NCBI GenBank assembly: GCA_014237465.1
Contig: JABZFM010000006.1
Coordinates: forward strand, 124,001-188,000
Reading direction: 5' to 3'
DNA length: 64,000 nt
Source of the DNA: Desulfobacteraceae bacterium
GTDB lineage: Bacteria > Desulfobacterota > Desulfobacteria > Desulfobacterales > Desulfosalsimonadaceae
Shown here piece after piece: positions 43,512 through 51,597 of this stretch. The translations under genes and the position numbers were made by a program. Below the pieces are notes generated by a model, which ran no database searches, was not told the origin of the DNA, and worked only from the letters and a program-made list of their open reading frames with translations. The number at the start of each line of letters is the position of its first letter. The stretch's first letter is position 1.

Positions 43512-44831
43512 TTATCCCGGCACTATATTTACGCGATGATGTCGTGCGATTTCAGCAATATAGTCATTTCCGACACCGGCTTTGCGGGCAAACTCCGGCC
43601 ATTGTTTCACGGAATCACCCACCTGGCGGATAATTTCCAGCGGCTTTGGAATGCTGATTAATTCGCCCACAGCCATCAGATCCGCTGCCGTAAAGTGATC
43701 CCGTTTGCCGTTAATACTCATCTGGTGTTGGTTCGTCCATTTGCCGACCGGGTTGTGTGAATAAATCACGTCAAAGGCGGGCGATAATCGCCAGCGCCCG
43801 TCTTGTTCCATCAGAAACGCGATATTCTTTGTGTGATCATCCTGGTTTCGGGCAATCACATTAAACACCATCCGCCGGTACTGCGCAATGGCATCGGCCC
43901 TGCTCAGCCGGAGTTTCCTCATCACGGAAAAAGCCTGTTCATAACCGTAGGCACCGGCAGCATTAAAATCATAATGTGCCACACCGCACAATGACTGCAT
44001 GTGTATTTTTTCACCATTGCTGCGGTCAAACCGTCTGGTCAAAAAATGGGCCCGCCCGTTTTCCTCGAGCAGACGGCAGGCGGCCATCTCGATTCCGGCA
44101 TCTTTCGCCATTAAATAATAGGCATATTCGATACGGCCGAATCCTTTGGGTTCCCCCAGCTCAAGGTCGGTCACCCCGTCAAATTTCAATATCCAGTAAT
44201 CATAACCCGCTGGCACATCCGCCTGGCCGGACAGTACGTTATCTTTGTCATTAATTGCTATGACCGCCTTGGGCCGTGCGCCGCCGGCCGAAGTGCCGAC
44301 ACGCAGGATATCCATAACAGCATCCGCGTTTTCCTTTTCATTCATACCGATCTCAACATCTAATGCCAGCCGCCGATTCATCACCTGCCGGGCCAGCTCG
44401 ACCATTTCCGAAACTTCCACATGAACCGGACGCTCCAGATCCCGGTAAACCGGTGGCGCGAACTCCAGTGCGCCCATTGCTCGTCTGCCGGTATAACACA
44501 GGCGCTCCACAGGGCTGAAACCGGCGGCATCCCGTCCGTTTCGGGCCAGCCACGCATCAATAATACTGTTGCCGAACTTATCCGGTAAAGCATCTGCAAG
44601 CAGCCCGGGCAGGCCGATAAAAGTTTCCCTGTTTAAGCCCGGAAATGAGAATATACCGTCCCCCTGCCGGGCGGCATCCAGACCCATATGCAGCGGTGAG
44701 ATATCAAGCCCTTTTTTCAGAAACACCGGATCATATTCAAACACACCAACACCGCGATCTTCCAGCCACGCCACGGCACCGGCGATTTCCCCCCACAGAC
44801 GAACAACGGCGGTCTCCACCTTATCTACCAT
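43512..44831 (-). CDS. hipA: HipA-type serine/threonine kinase toxin
   Basis: A 439-residue HipA-family kinase. Landmarks are the N-terminal subdomain (VFLKKGLDISPLHM, PGLLADALPDKFGNSIID), the glycine-rich loop SAGGARPKAV, the catalytic ARNQDDHTKNIAFL and the metal-binding SPAFDVIYSHNPVG. It phosphorylates a protein target to induce growth arrest, by analogy with HipA. It overlaps the HipB-like gene upstream by 7 bases. Confidence 0.92.
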   Translation of the reverse strand: MVDKVETAVVRLWGEIAGAVAWLEDRGVGVFEYDPVFLKKGLDISPLHMGLDAARQGDGIFSFPGLNRETFIGLPGLLADALPDKFGNSIIDAWLARNGRDAAGFSPVERLCYTGRRAMGALEFAPPVYRDLERPVHVEVSEMVELARQVMNRRLALDVEIGMNEKENADAVMDILRVGTSAGGARPKAVIAINDKDNVLSGQADVPAGYDYWILKFDGVTDLELGEPKGFGRIEYAYYLMAKDAGIEMAACRLLEENGRAHFLTRRFDRSNGEKIHMQSLCGVAHYDFNAAGAYGYEQAFSVMRKLRLSRADAIAQYRRMVFNVIARNQDDHTKNIAFLMEQDGRWRLSPAFDVIYSHNPVGKWTNQHQMSINGKRDHFTAADLMAVGELISIPKPLEIIRQVGDSVKQWPEFARKAGVGNDYIAEIARHHRVNIVPG

Positions 44832-45157
44832 TGCTCATTCTCCGGCAAATCCCGTTTCAAACGCCGGCCGGATGCCCGCTGTCGTTTTTTCCCCTGCTGT
44901 CGGACCAGCTGCATGGGGCTGATTGCCGGTTCAGGGATAAAGCTGTCCAGCGCATCCAGGGCACCCAGTTCCCGGAGCACCGCAATCAGGGTCAGCAGCT
45001 TTCCCTTTCCGGATTCAACGGACTTAACGGCATTGAGCGATAATGCGGCCGCATCCGCCACCTGCTGCTGGGTCCGGTCCCGGCGCAAACGCTGGGACCG
45101 GACACGGTTCCCCAGTTCCACCCCGATCCCCCTGTCTGTCATTGAATAAAAATCCAT
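44825..45157 (-). CDS. hipB: HipB-like XRE-family antitoxin
   Basis: A 110-residue helix-turn-helix protein (LGNRVRSQRLRRDRTQQQVA, LSLNAVKSVESGKG) with a long basic tail. It should repress the hipBA promoter and neutralise HipA. The ATG at 45157 follows AAAAAGG; the second ATG at 45142 is less well placed. Two 23-bp direct repeats upstream at 45199 and 45300 are likely operators. Confidence 0.88.
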   Translation of the reverse strand: MDFYSMTDRGIGVELGNRVRSQRLRRDRTQQQVADAAALSLNAVKSVESGKGKLLTLIAVLRELGALDALDSFIPEPAISPMQLVRQQGKKRQRASGRRLKRDLPENEQW

Positions 45158-45198
45158 AAAAGCCTTTTTAAAATCTGTTATTTCTTAATTTAAAAAAT

Positions 45199-45221
45199 AA
45201 AATACTTATTTAAGGCTATTA
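45199..45221. promoter_or_regulatory. hipBA operator-like site 1
   Basis: A 23-bp sequence beginning AAAATACTTATTTAAGGC recurs exactly at 45300. Its core CTTA-TT-TAAG is a small palindrome, as expected for an XRE repressor site. It lies 42 bases upstream of hipB. Confidence 0.6.
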
Positions 45222-45299
45222 TATTCAGTAAACAAAAAATGTCAAGGTACAAATAAATAAAAGACCTAAAAAAGACTGATAAAAGAATTTATTCAGATT

Positions 45300-45322
45300 A
45301 AAATACTTATTTAAGGCTATTA
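45300..45322. promoter_or_regulatory. hipBA operator-like site 2
   Basis: An exact second copy of the 23-bp sequence at 45199, start-to-start distance 101 bases. Two spaced operators upstream of a hipB-like gene fit cooperative HipB binding. The role is inferred. Confidence 0.6.
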
Positions 45323-45358
45323 AATAAACCAACAACCATTTTAAACCAGACAGATTAT

Positions 45359-45646
45359 GTGCTGCAACTCCGGACAGTTTATTTGCTTCTTACAAGGCAA
45401 GGTTTCTTTATTGCAAACGATAGCGGCAATGGTTCCGGTGAAGAGCCGGAAAATAATGATGGCGATGGGGTTTCGACAGGCCAGGGGGATTGCAATGACA
45501 ATGCGATTTATCCGGGTGCCATTGAAATATGCGGGGACGGCATCGACCAGGACTGTAACGGCTCAGACCTTGCGAGCATGGATCCGCCGTCACCGCCGAC
45601 AGGGGTCTCGGCAACCGACAATGCTTACACCGGTAAACAGGATTAA
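45359..45646 (+). pseudogene. orphan fragment with MopE-type metal-binding motif
   Basis: A 95-residue frame carrying NDGDGVSTGQGDCNDNAIYP and ICGDGIDQDCNGSD, the DG-rich, Asp/Cys motif repeated in MopE-like secreted and surface proteins. The end (PPSPPTGVSATD) looks like the beginning of a fibronectin-type module but stops after a few residues. There is no signal peptide, so this is a remnant of a larger extracellular protein. Confidence 0.65.
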
Positions 45647-45757
45647 ATCAACATTCAGCTGCTAATAGAAAACCATCCACCAGGGCGACCGGGTTTATTT
45701 TGACGGGAGTGGACGGTCGCTAAACAACCCCCCTCCCGAATTAAAGGTCAGAAATAT

Positions 45758-47005
45758 TTATTTTCCGGCTGTTGCCCGCATCTTTTGTGCGAGTTCTTTA
45801 ATTTCCACCAGATCTTTTTTCAGTTTGGCATAGCCATACCAGGTGGAATAATCATAATTGAGATGGAATGCGCCCTGGAAAGTTTTCATCCGGTGATCCA
45901 TGAACATCTCATACAGAATTCCTTCGATCTTGGTATTGACATCATAAAATGTCAGGAGATCAACATACTTCAACTGTCCCTCCTTGGGCGTGATAATCCC
46001 GTCAACATACAAACCAGCTACAATCTCAATGGCCTGGGCAAAAAGTTTATCTCCCTCTTTGAGAAGCGCATCGGCATTTTTCATATTTTCCGAAACAAAA
46101 TTCGGAGAATGGCATTGGGCGCAAATTGCGGTAAAGCGCGCGCGTTCCGCATCAAATGCTTCTTTGGTCAACCGGGCAACCTGGCCGGCCTTCACGACGT
46201 CAAGACGTGCCGTGGGTTTTCCTTCCGGATCCAGTACGCCGAGACCCTTCAGGATCGTTGCGCGGTACCCCATCCATTCCGCATCCGCTTCAGGCAAACG
46301 GACCCCAAGAAATCCCCATGCCGAGTAAACGCGATGGTCACCGCCAGACATATGACATGTCTGGCATTTCGGCGCCCGGTCCCGATTTTCAGGATCAATG
46401 TCCCGGTTCATCAGATAAGTGACACCATGTTTTGAACCGGACCACATTTCCCATTGGGCATGATCAAAACCCATGTGGCAGGTCATACAGGCTTCCGGCT
46501 CGGACGCCTCGGCTTTGGAAAATGAATGCCGGGTATGACAGTTCTGACAGTCCATACCATACTTATAGTAATGCCTGCCTTCGGTCTGCCGTTTTGTTTC
46601 ATCGGTTAAACCCAGTGTATGGCAACCACCGCAACCTTTCTGGCCTTCAATAAAAGATTTTGGCTGCATGTGGGTGTAAGGCATGGCTTCCAGGGCGATC
46701 AAGCCCAGGGCATGCTTTCCGCTTAAATATTGTTTTGCCTGGTCTTCATGGCATTGACTGCAGGTTGCGATGGTTGGCAGCACTGCCTTTTCCACATCAT
46801 TTTTACTCATGTGGGCTTCACCATGACAACTCGCACAGGTCAATGATTCGGACATTTTACCGCGATGAAAATCCTTCACCATGGCCGGGGAAATTTTTAT
46901 ATGGCATCCTTCGCAGTCCAATGATTCGGCAAATCCGCCGTCGGTACATACAAAAACAGAAGCCATTATAAAAAGGGCCAATACTGCTATTTTTATTAAC
47001 TTCAT
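45758..47005 (-). CDS. octaheme cytochrome c, hydroxylamine oxidoreductase-like
   Basis: A 415-residue exported protein with signal peptide (AVLALFIMASVFVCTDGGFA) and eight CXXCH haem sites: CEGCH, CASCH, CSQCH, CGGCH, CQNCH, CMTCH, CQTCH and CAQCH. The spacing and conserved segments (SGSKHGVTYLMNRDIDPENR, CQTCHMSGGDHRVYSAWGFL) match the HAO/octaheme family, which oxidises hydroxylamine or reduces nitrite or hydroxylamine. The ATG at 47005 follows GGGGAGG. No quinol-oxidising partner gene is adjacent, so its electron partner is unknown. Confidence 0.9.
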   Translation of the reverse strand: MKLIKIAVLALFIMASVFVCTDGGFAESLDCEGCHIKISPAMVKDFHRGKMSESLTCASCHGEAHMSKNDVEKAVLPTIATCSQCHEDQAKQYLSGKHALGLIALEAMPYTHMQPKSFIEGQKGCGGCHTLGLTDETKRQTEGRHYYKYGMDCQNCHTRHSFSKAEASEPEACMTCHMGFDHAQWEMWSGSKHGVTYLMNRDIDPENRDRAPKCQTCHMSGGDHRVYSAWGFLGVRLPEADAEWMGYRATILKGLGVLDPEGKPTARLDVVKAGQVARLTKEAFDAERARFTAICAQCHSPNFVSENMKNADALLKEGDKLFAQAIEIVAGLYVDGIITPKEGQLKYVDLLTFYDVNTKIEGILYEMFMDHRMKTFQGAFHLNYDYSTWYGYAKLKKDLVEIKELAQKMRATAGK

Positions 47006-47062
47006 AAAACACCTCCCCAAGGAATTCATAAGGCCGCAAGAACACCTTATCCCCCGAATCAA

Positions 47063-47422
47063 AAAAGTTATATGCCCTTAATCTATTTAAGCGCACATTC
47101 ACCAGAAAACCACTCTATAAAGCCCATATTGGTTAAAGTAAATAGCATACGCTCATATTCGGATCAACATAAAACATTTCACCTGTTTACGCTGACTCCA
47201 GAACTGATCCGCATCCAATGGCAAACCAGGCTCAATATCAAAGATACCGATTTGACACGAACAGATATTTAACGGAAATCTTCATATAAATTAATATGTT
47301 ATAGAATTATATGCCTCTTGTCAGGGATGAATAAAAATCTATAAATTGATTGCTTTTTTCAAATTGTCAGGCACGATCAAAGTTGATGTTCCCGGAAAAA
47401 AGTCGGATATTAAGAGGAATAT
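47063..47422. other. intergenic stretch without a gene
   Basis: The 360 bases between the cytochrome start and the family B element show only short unconvincing frames. A promoter for the cytochrome gene should lie here, but no element is clear. Confidence 0.5.
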
Positions 47423-47627
47423 CGTAACTTCTCAATAAGTCTGGGCTATAATATGTCATTTCACATATAACTCAATGTAGCGGAAGGCTTGAGCCTTCCA
47501 TAAGTCAGTTACAAATGGAGGTCTAAAGACCTCCGCTACACAGTTTTACGATAAATATCGTAGTGGCGGGGTTTATCCCAGCCAGATACTGAATCAACGT
47601 TTTGCCCTGGTTTATTGAGATGTTACG
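47423..47627. repeat. family B element, copy B2 (complete, with target duplication)
   Basis: A 205-bp element with 16-base terminal repeats (CGTAACTTCTCAATAA against the complement of TTATTGAGATGTTACG, one mismatch) flanked on both sides by the 6-base direct repeat GAATAT (47417-47422 and 47628-47633). Inside are two hairpins, GGAAGGCTTGAGCCTTCC and GGAGGTCTAAAGACCTCC, bounded by GTAG and CTAC, a REP/BIME-like arrangement. The other copy, B1, is inverted at 15854. Confidence 0.88.
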
Positions 47628-47699
47628 GAATATATTCTTAACATTCCGAATTTATTGATCATAAAAATAAGTAAACCGTCATTTTTAAAAACTAAATAA

Positions 47700-48671
47700 A
47701 TGTTGAAAGCGTCGACCAAAATGACATGCAGAATTTTAATTCTTGATTTTGACAAACAGGGACTGTTTCAAGCGACTGACCCGAACACAATAGCCCGGAC
47801 CAGCGAGCTATGGGAAAAAGATATCCAATTACTCAGCCCCTGGGGGAAAGTCTGCTCACCTGGATTTGACGACAATGACGATACATGGACCTGGCAGCCG
47901 GAAAATGCCGGTGACGGACCGGCCGTCCTTGTGTGCGGTCATTGCACTTCGACCATGGATGCGGCGTGGCATTTTATTGAAAACCGTCAGATGAACATTT
48001 GGGATTCGGTGATTGCCGTTGAACAGACTGCCGGCCGCGGTCAGCAGAAACGGCAATGGATTTCCCCTGCCGGAAATATCCACGCGTCCTGGCTCTGGCC
48101 TTTGCCGGATTTTGACGAAAAAAATAAGGCGGACTGGGGCGGTTTGCTGTCCCTGGTGGTGGGGTTTGTTTTTGCCCGGGTTTTTAAGGAACTGAATGTA
48201 CCGGTGCGAATCAAATGGCCCAACGACCTGCTGCTCTATGAGCAAAAATTCGGAGGTGACCGGAAGTTCGGCGGCATCCTGGTGGAAAGACGAGACCACC
48301 ATATTCTGGTGGGAACCGGCATCAATATAAATTATTCACCGGAAGACAGACTGTTGCGTGATGAGTTTGCCGTACCCGCCACGCATCTTGCTGCTCAGGG
48401 ATGTGAAATGTCGCCGCTTTCCTTATGGATGATGCTGGTGGAAAAGGGAAAATCTTTGTTTGAAAAACTGGTTCAAACTTCAACGCCGGCTGAGTTTATC
48501 AAGATGATTGATACGCAGATGGCATGGGTCGGCAAAAAAGTCCTGATCCGCCAAATGAACGCGGATATTTTTGAAGCAATCATTCTGGGACTGGCCAAAG
48601 ATGGCGGCCTGCGGATAAAAAAAGAAAACATAGAAGAAGTGATGTATTCGGGCAGTGTTATCCCTTTGTAA
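47700..48671 (+). CDS. birA: biotin--protein ligase (BirA-type catalytic domain)
   Basis: A 323-residue enzyme that activates biotin as biotinyl-AMP and attaches it to carboxylase carrier domains. Motifs are EQTAGRGQQKRQWISPAGN (the GRGxxxRxW biotin/ATP loop), RIKWPNDLLLY and GGILVERRDHHILVGTGINI. The N-terminal 75 residues are not the DNA-binding domain of E. coli BirA, so it is probably not a repressor. A terminator follows at 48692. Confidence 0.93.
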   Translation: MLKASTKMTCRILILDFDKQGLFQATDPNTIARTSELWEKDIQLLSPWGKVCSPGFDDNDDTWTWQPENAGDGPAVLVCGHCTSTMDAAWHFIENRQMNIWDSVIAVEQTAGRGQQKRQWISPAGNIHASWLWPLPDFDEKNKADWGGLLSLVVGFVFARVFKELNVPVRIKWPNDLLLYEQKFGGDRKFGGILVERRDHHILVGTGININYSPEDRLLRDEFAVPATHLAAQGCEMSPLSLWMMLVEKGKSLFEKLVQTSTPAEFIKMIDTQMAWVGKKVLIRQMNADIFEAIILGLAKDGGLRIKKENIEEVMYSGSVIPL

Positions 48672-48691
48672 TTACATTATCAAATAAAGAT

Positions 48692-48716
48692 CCGGGTCCA
48701 GCGGGCCCGGGTTTTT
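48692..48716 (+). terminator. rho-independent terminator after birA
   Basis: CCGGGTCC-AGC-GGGCCCGG forms an 8-bp stem with one G-T pair, followed by TTTTT. It lies 20 bases after the birA stop. Confidence 0.8.
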
Positions 48717-48772
48717 ACTAAGGCCATACGTCAAAACCCATTCCGGGTTATCACACATCTTCCGACCAGTTT

Positions 48773-49249
48773 TTAAGAAGCCTTTAGCCAATCTTTAAAC
48801 GGATATTTGATCAAATTGGCATTATAATACCTTGGGTCATCGGTCACTTCCGTCAGCACCCATGGCGGCAGTTCAATTTTCTGATTTTCAGATGCCAGTT
48901 CAATTTCCGCTATGATCAGCCCCGCATTCTCACCATCAAACACATCCACTTCCCAGGTTGCCCCGGCATAATTGACAAGATACCGTGTTTTTTCGATAAA
49001 GGGCCGCTCACACAGTTCATCCAGGATCTGATGCGCATCTGTTAACGGGATGGGGTATTCAAATTCAGACCGGACAGGCCCCTTGTTTTCACCTTTGATG
49101 GTCAGCCAGGCACTGTCCCCGGTAACGCGGACACGGACCGCTGTTTTGCCGGATATCGGCAGATATCCCTGCCGGACCCGTACGCCTGCATCACCGGGAT
49201 TCCAGCTACTTTTATCTACTGTAAACTTTCTTTCTATCTCTTTGGCCAT
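48773..49249 (-). CDS. CYTH-domain protein
   Basis: A 158-residue CYTH-fold protein (inorganic triphosphatase/adenylate cyclase superfamily). The signature ExExK appears as EIERKFTVD at the N-terminus, and RVRVTGDSAWLTIKGENKG and IIAEIELASE supply the remaining basic and acidic tunnel residues. It most likely hydrolyses inorganic triphosphate. GGAGGG precedes the start, directly adjoining the family E repeat. Confidence 0.92.
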   Translation of the reverse strand: MAKEIERKFTVDKSSWNPGDAGVRVRQGYLPISGKTAVRVRVTGDSAWLTIKGENKGPVRSEFEYPIPLTDAHQILDELCERPFIEKTRYLVNYAGATWEVDVFDGENAGLIIAEIELASENQKIELPPWVLTEVTDDPRYYNANLIKYPFKDWLKAS

Positions 49250-49261
49250 TTTTCACCCTCC

Positions 49262-49377
49262 AAATAACTTCATAATGTTCGATCAAATAATTCGTAGGTC
49301 GGGATTCTTTCCCGACAAATAAAAATGTCATGTCAATCGCCGGGTAAGAAACCCGGCCTACCCCATAGAAGTTATTT
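49262..49377. repeat. family E element with paired GTAG hairpins
   Basis: A 116-bp element with perfect 10-base terminal inverted repeats (AAATAACTTC/GAAGTTATTT). Inside, GTAG precedes the hairpin GTCGGGATTCTTTCCCGAC, and the inverted unit GCCGGGTAAGAAACCCGGC is followed by CTAC. The GTAG-hairpin/hairpin-CTAC layout is like bacterial REP pairs (BIMEs). The rest of the 49250-49587 gap shows no gene. Confidence 0.8.
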
Positions 49378-49587
49378 TTAATACATAGCCGCGCATTTCA
49401 AATTGAGTATGATTCTTAAACCGGATTCCAGTAAAATTTTCATGGAGACAATAAAATAGCACATAATAACAGCACCATAAACAATTTATTCATATTAAGC
49501 ATAAAACAGGAAAATATCTTCTTGTTTACAAATTCTTTATTGTGGTTAAAATTGATGTCTCCATAAAAAATCGGACGTGTAAAAAAA

Positions 49588-50655
49588 ATGTCAAAAAAGA
49601 ATAAACAGAATATACTCCTGCTGATCAGCTCGATGCTCTTGGGCGTCTTTAGTGATACCCCGGGTTTTGCAGCCCCAGGATACAAAGGCCCGGTGACCGA
49701 TCATTTTGATGGAGAAAAATTCTACAACCGTGTTGACAGCGATGTCGGGTTAATCGATTTTTTCAGATTCAGCCTGCCTTTTAACTTTATCAAGGAAGAC
49801 TGGCCGGACTGGATTGACTCAACCCCTCGAAAAATATCACAGCCAAGGCAAACAGGAGACGAAATATCCGTCACATTTATTAACCATTCAACAGTCCTCA
49901 TCCAGGTGGACGGGGTCAATATTCTCACAGACCCGATTTTTACCCAACGGACCAGTTCATTGTCATGGATCGGTCCCAAACGGGTACGCAACCCGGGTGT
50001 GAATATAGAGGACCTGCCGCCCCTTGACGTCATCCTGGTCACCCATAACCACTATGATCATTTAGACATTGAGTCATTGCAGCTTCTGCAGGCTCAAAAC
50101 CCGGAAAAGCAGCCGCCCTTGATCCTGTCCGGCCTGGGGAATGGATTGCTTTTTAAAGACAGCCAGTTAACCGATTTCAAAGATCTGGACTGGGAACAGT
50201 TGTTTCAATTTAAGAACATTGAATTTGTCTTTACGGAAACCCGGCACCGCAGCGGAAGGGGTATCACGGACCAGAACAAAACCCTGTGGGGGGGATTTGT
50301 CATTAAAACCCGTTTGGGCAATATTTATTTTGCTGGTGATACGGGTTACGGCCCCCATTTTAAAAATGCCCGAAAAACCCATGGCGGTTTTATCCTGTCC
50401 CTCCTGCCCATCGGCGCATATGAACCCCGCTGGTTTATGAAAATCGCCCATTTAAACCCTGAAGAGGCGGTATCCGCGCACATGGATTTAAACGCGCAAA
50501 AAAGCATGGGCATCCATTTCGGCACCTTTCAGCTTACGTATGAAAGCATTGATCAGCCGATCATGGACCTGAAAAAAGCGTTAAAGGATAAACAAATTCC
50601 GGAAACAGATTTTTTTGTGCCGGAATTCGGCAAAACACATATTTTAAAACCCTGA
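49588..50655 (+). CDS. metallo-beta-lactamase-fold hydrolase (NAPE-PLD/UlaG-like), exported
   Basis: A 355-residue protein with a hydrophobic signal-like N-terminus (ILLLISSMLLGVFSDTPGFA), then an MBL domain: VTFINHSTVLIQVDGVNILT, the metal motif THNHYDHLD, TETRHRSGRG, IYFAGDTGYGPHF, and the late histidine in MGIHFGTFQLT. It resembles NAPE-phospholipase D-like lactonase/phosphodiesterase proteins. The substrate is unknown; export to the periplasm or membrane is likely. Confidence 0.87.
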   Translation: MSKKNKQNILLLISSMLLGVFSDTPGFAAPGYKGPVTDHFDGEKFYNRVDSDVGLIDFFRFSLPFNFIKEDWPDWIDSTPRKISQPRQTGDEISVTFINHSTVLIQVDGVNILTDPIFTQRTSSLSWIGPKRVRNPGVNIEDLPPLDVILVTHNHYDHLDIESLQLLQAQNPEKQPPLILSGLGNGLLFKDSQLTDFKDLDWEQLFQFKNIEFVFTETRHRSGRGITDQNKTLWGGFVIKTRLGNIYFAGDTGYGPHFKNARKTHGGFILSLLPIGAYEPRWFMKIAHLNPEEAVSAHMDLNAQKSMGIHFGTFQLTYESIDQPIMDLKKALKDKQIPETDFFVPEFGKTHILKP

Positions 50656-50696
50656 GTTTCCCTCTTGACAATTTATTTCATAAAGGAGAATCCGTC

Positions 50697-50735
50697 ATGA
50701 GTATTTACGATAAACTGCAACAAATCCTTTTATAG
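50697..50735 (+). other. 12-codon open frame with a strong ribosome site
   Basis: AAAGGAG lies 9 bases before an ATG that opens a frame of only 12 codons (MSIYDKLQQILL, then TAG). The start signal is as good as those of nearby real genes, which suggests the remnant of a gene destroyed by the repeat-containing sequence downstream, or a leader peptide. Confidence 0.4.
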
Positions 50736-50814
50736 GTTGATGCAACGAATTAATTCGACTATATTTTTATTTTTCTGATAACAAGAACCATCAGATTGTT
50801 AGCCCGGATTCTCA

Positions 50815-50910
50815 CAAGCTTGATTCGTTCATTTGCAAGGCATAAGGGGAGAAGCTGTAATGGTTTACCGCGATCCGCTTATAACGCAGCAAATGGGCGA
50901 ATCAGGCTTG
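50815..50910. repeat. family D inverted-repeat element
   Basis: A 96-bp element with imperfect ends CAAGCTTGATTCGTTCATTT and, reading inward from the right on the other strand, CAAGCCTGATTCGCCCATTT, about 17 of 20 matching. A partial copy lies at 40620. The surrounding gap 50736-51076 has no other visible feature. Confidence 0.7.
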
Positions 50911-51076
50911 CCTTTGGTGAAGAAAATTAAAAAAAATTTCTTTAAGGCTCGATCGCGCGAACTGTTTTATAAATATATGTTTATGTTTAGTTTAATTTAT
51001 TGAAATCATTTTCTTTAAATTTTTTAATTTTTTCATGAGAAGTTCGGGTTAGCGGCACTGACCCTGGATGTAAATA

Positions 51077-51550
51077 ATGGATGACAAACTCAAACGCATC
51101 GGACTGATTTCAGATACTCACGGCCTGTTAAGAGACAGTGCTGTGAAGGCATTAGCGGATTCCGACATCATCATTCACGCCGGCGATATTGACACGCCGG
51201 ACATCATCGACACGCTGAAAAAAATCGCACCGGTATTTCCGGTACGCGGCAACATGGACAGAAATCCCAAAGGTGCCGTCCTTCCCAAATATGAAATTGT
51301 TGAGATGGATGAAATTGCCATCTATGTATTACACGATCTTTATCAACTGGATTTAGACCCGGCGACGGCCGGTTTTGATGTGGTTGTATCGGGTCATTCT
51401 CACCGGCCAAAGATAGAATACAGGGACGGTGTTTTATACATTAACCCGGGCAGCGCGGGCCCCAGAAGATTCACGCTGCCGATTTCCGTCGGCAGGCTTG
51501 AAATAGAAAACGGCAGAATAACGCCTAAAATTATTGAAATTCATGAGTGA
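51077..51550 (+). CDS. YfcE/MJ0936-type metallophosphoesterase
   Basis: A 157-residue calcineurin-like phosphoesterase with the metal-binding set IGLISDTHGLL, IIHAGDID, RGNMDRN and VVSGHSHRPKIE, followed by the usual family end INPGSAGPRRF. It hydrolyses phosphodiesters in vitro for related proteins; the natural substrate is unknown. The ATG lies just after a TAAATA stretch, with no strong ribosome site. Confidence 0.92.
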   Translation: MDDKLKRIGLISDTHGLLRDSAVKALADSDIIIHAGDIDTPDIIDTLKKIAPVFPVRGNMDRNPKGAVLPKYEIVEMDEIAIYVLHDLYQLDLDPATAGFDVVVSGHSHRPKIEYRDGVLYINPGSAGPRRFTLPISVGRLEIENGRITPKIIEIHE

Positions 51551-51597
51551 AGATATCGTAATGAGCTAATTTAAACAATTCTTAAAGGAGATTTTTA

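Noticed and set aside
45357-45665. Alternative 102-codon frame over the MopE-type fragment
   Set aside because: The neighbouring frame carries the recognisable metal-binding motif; this one is its shadow.
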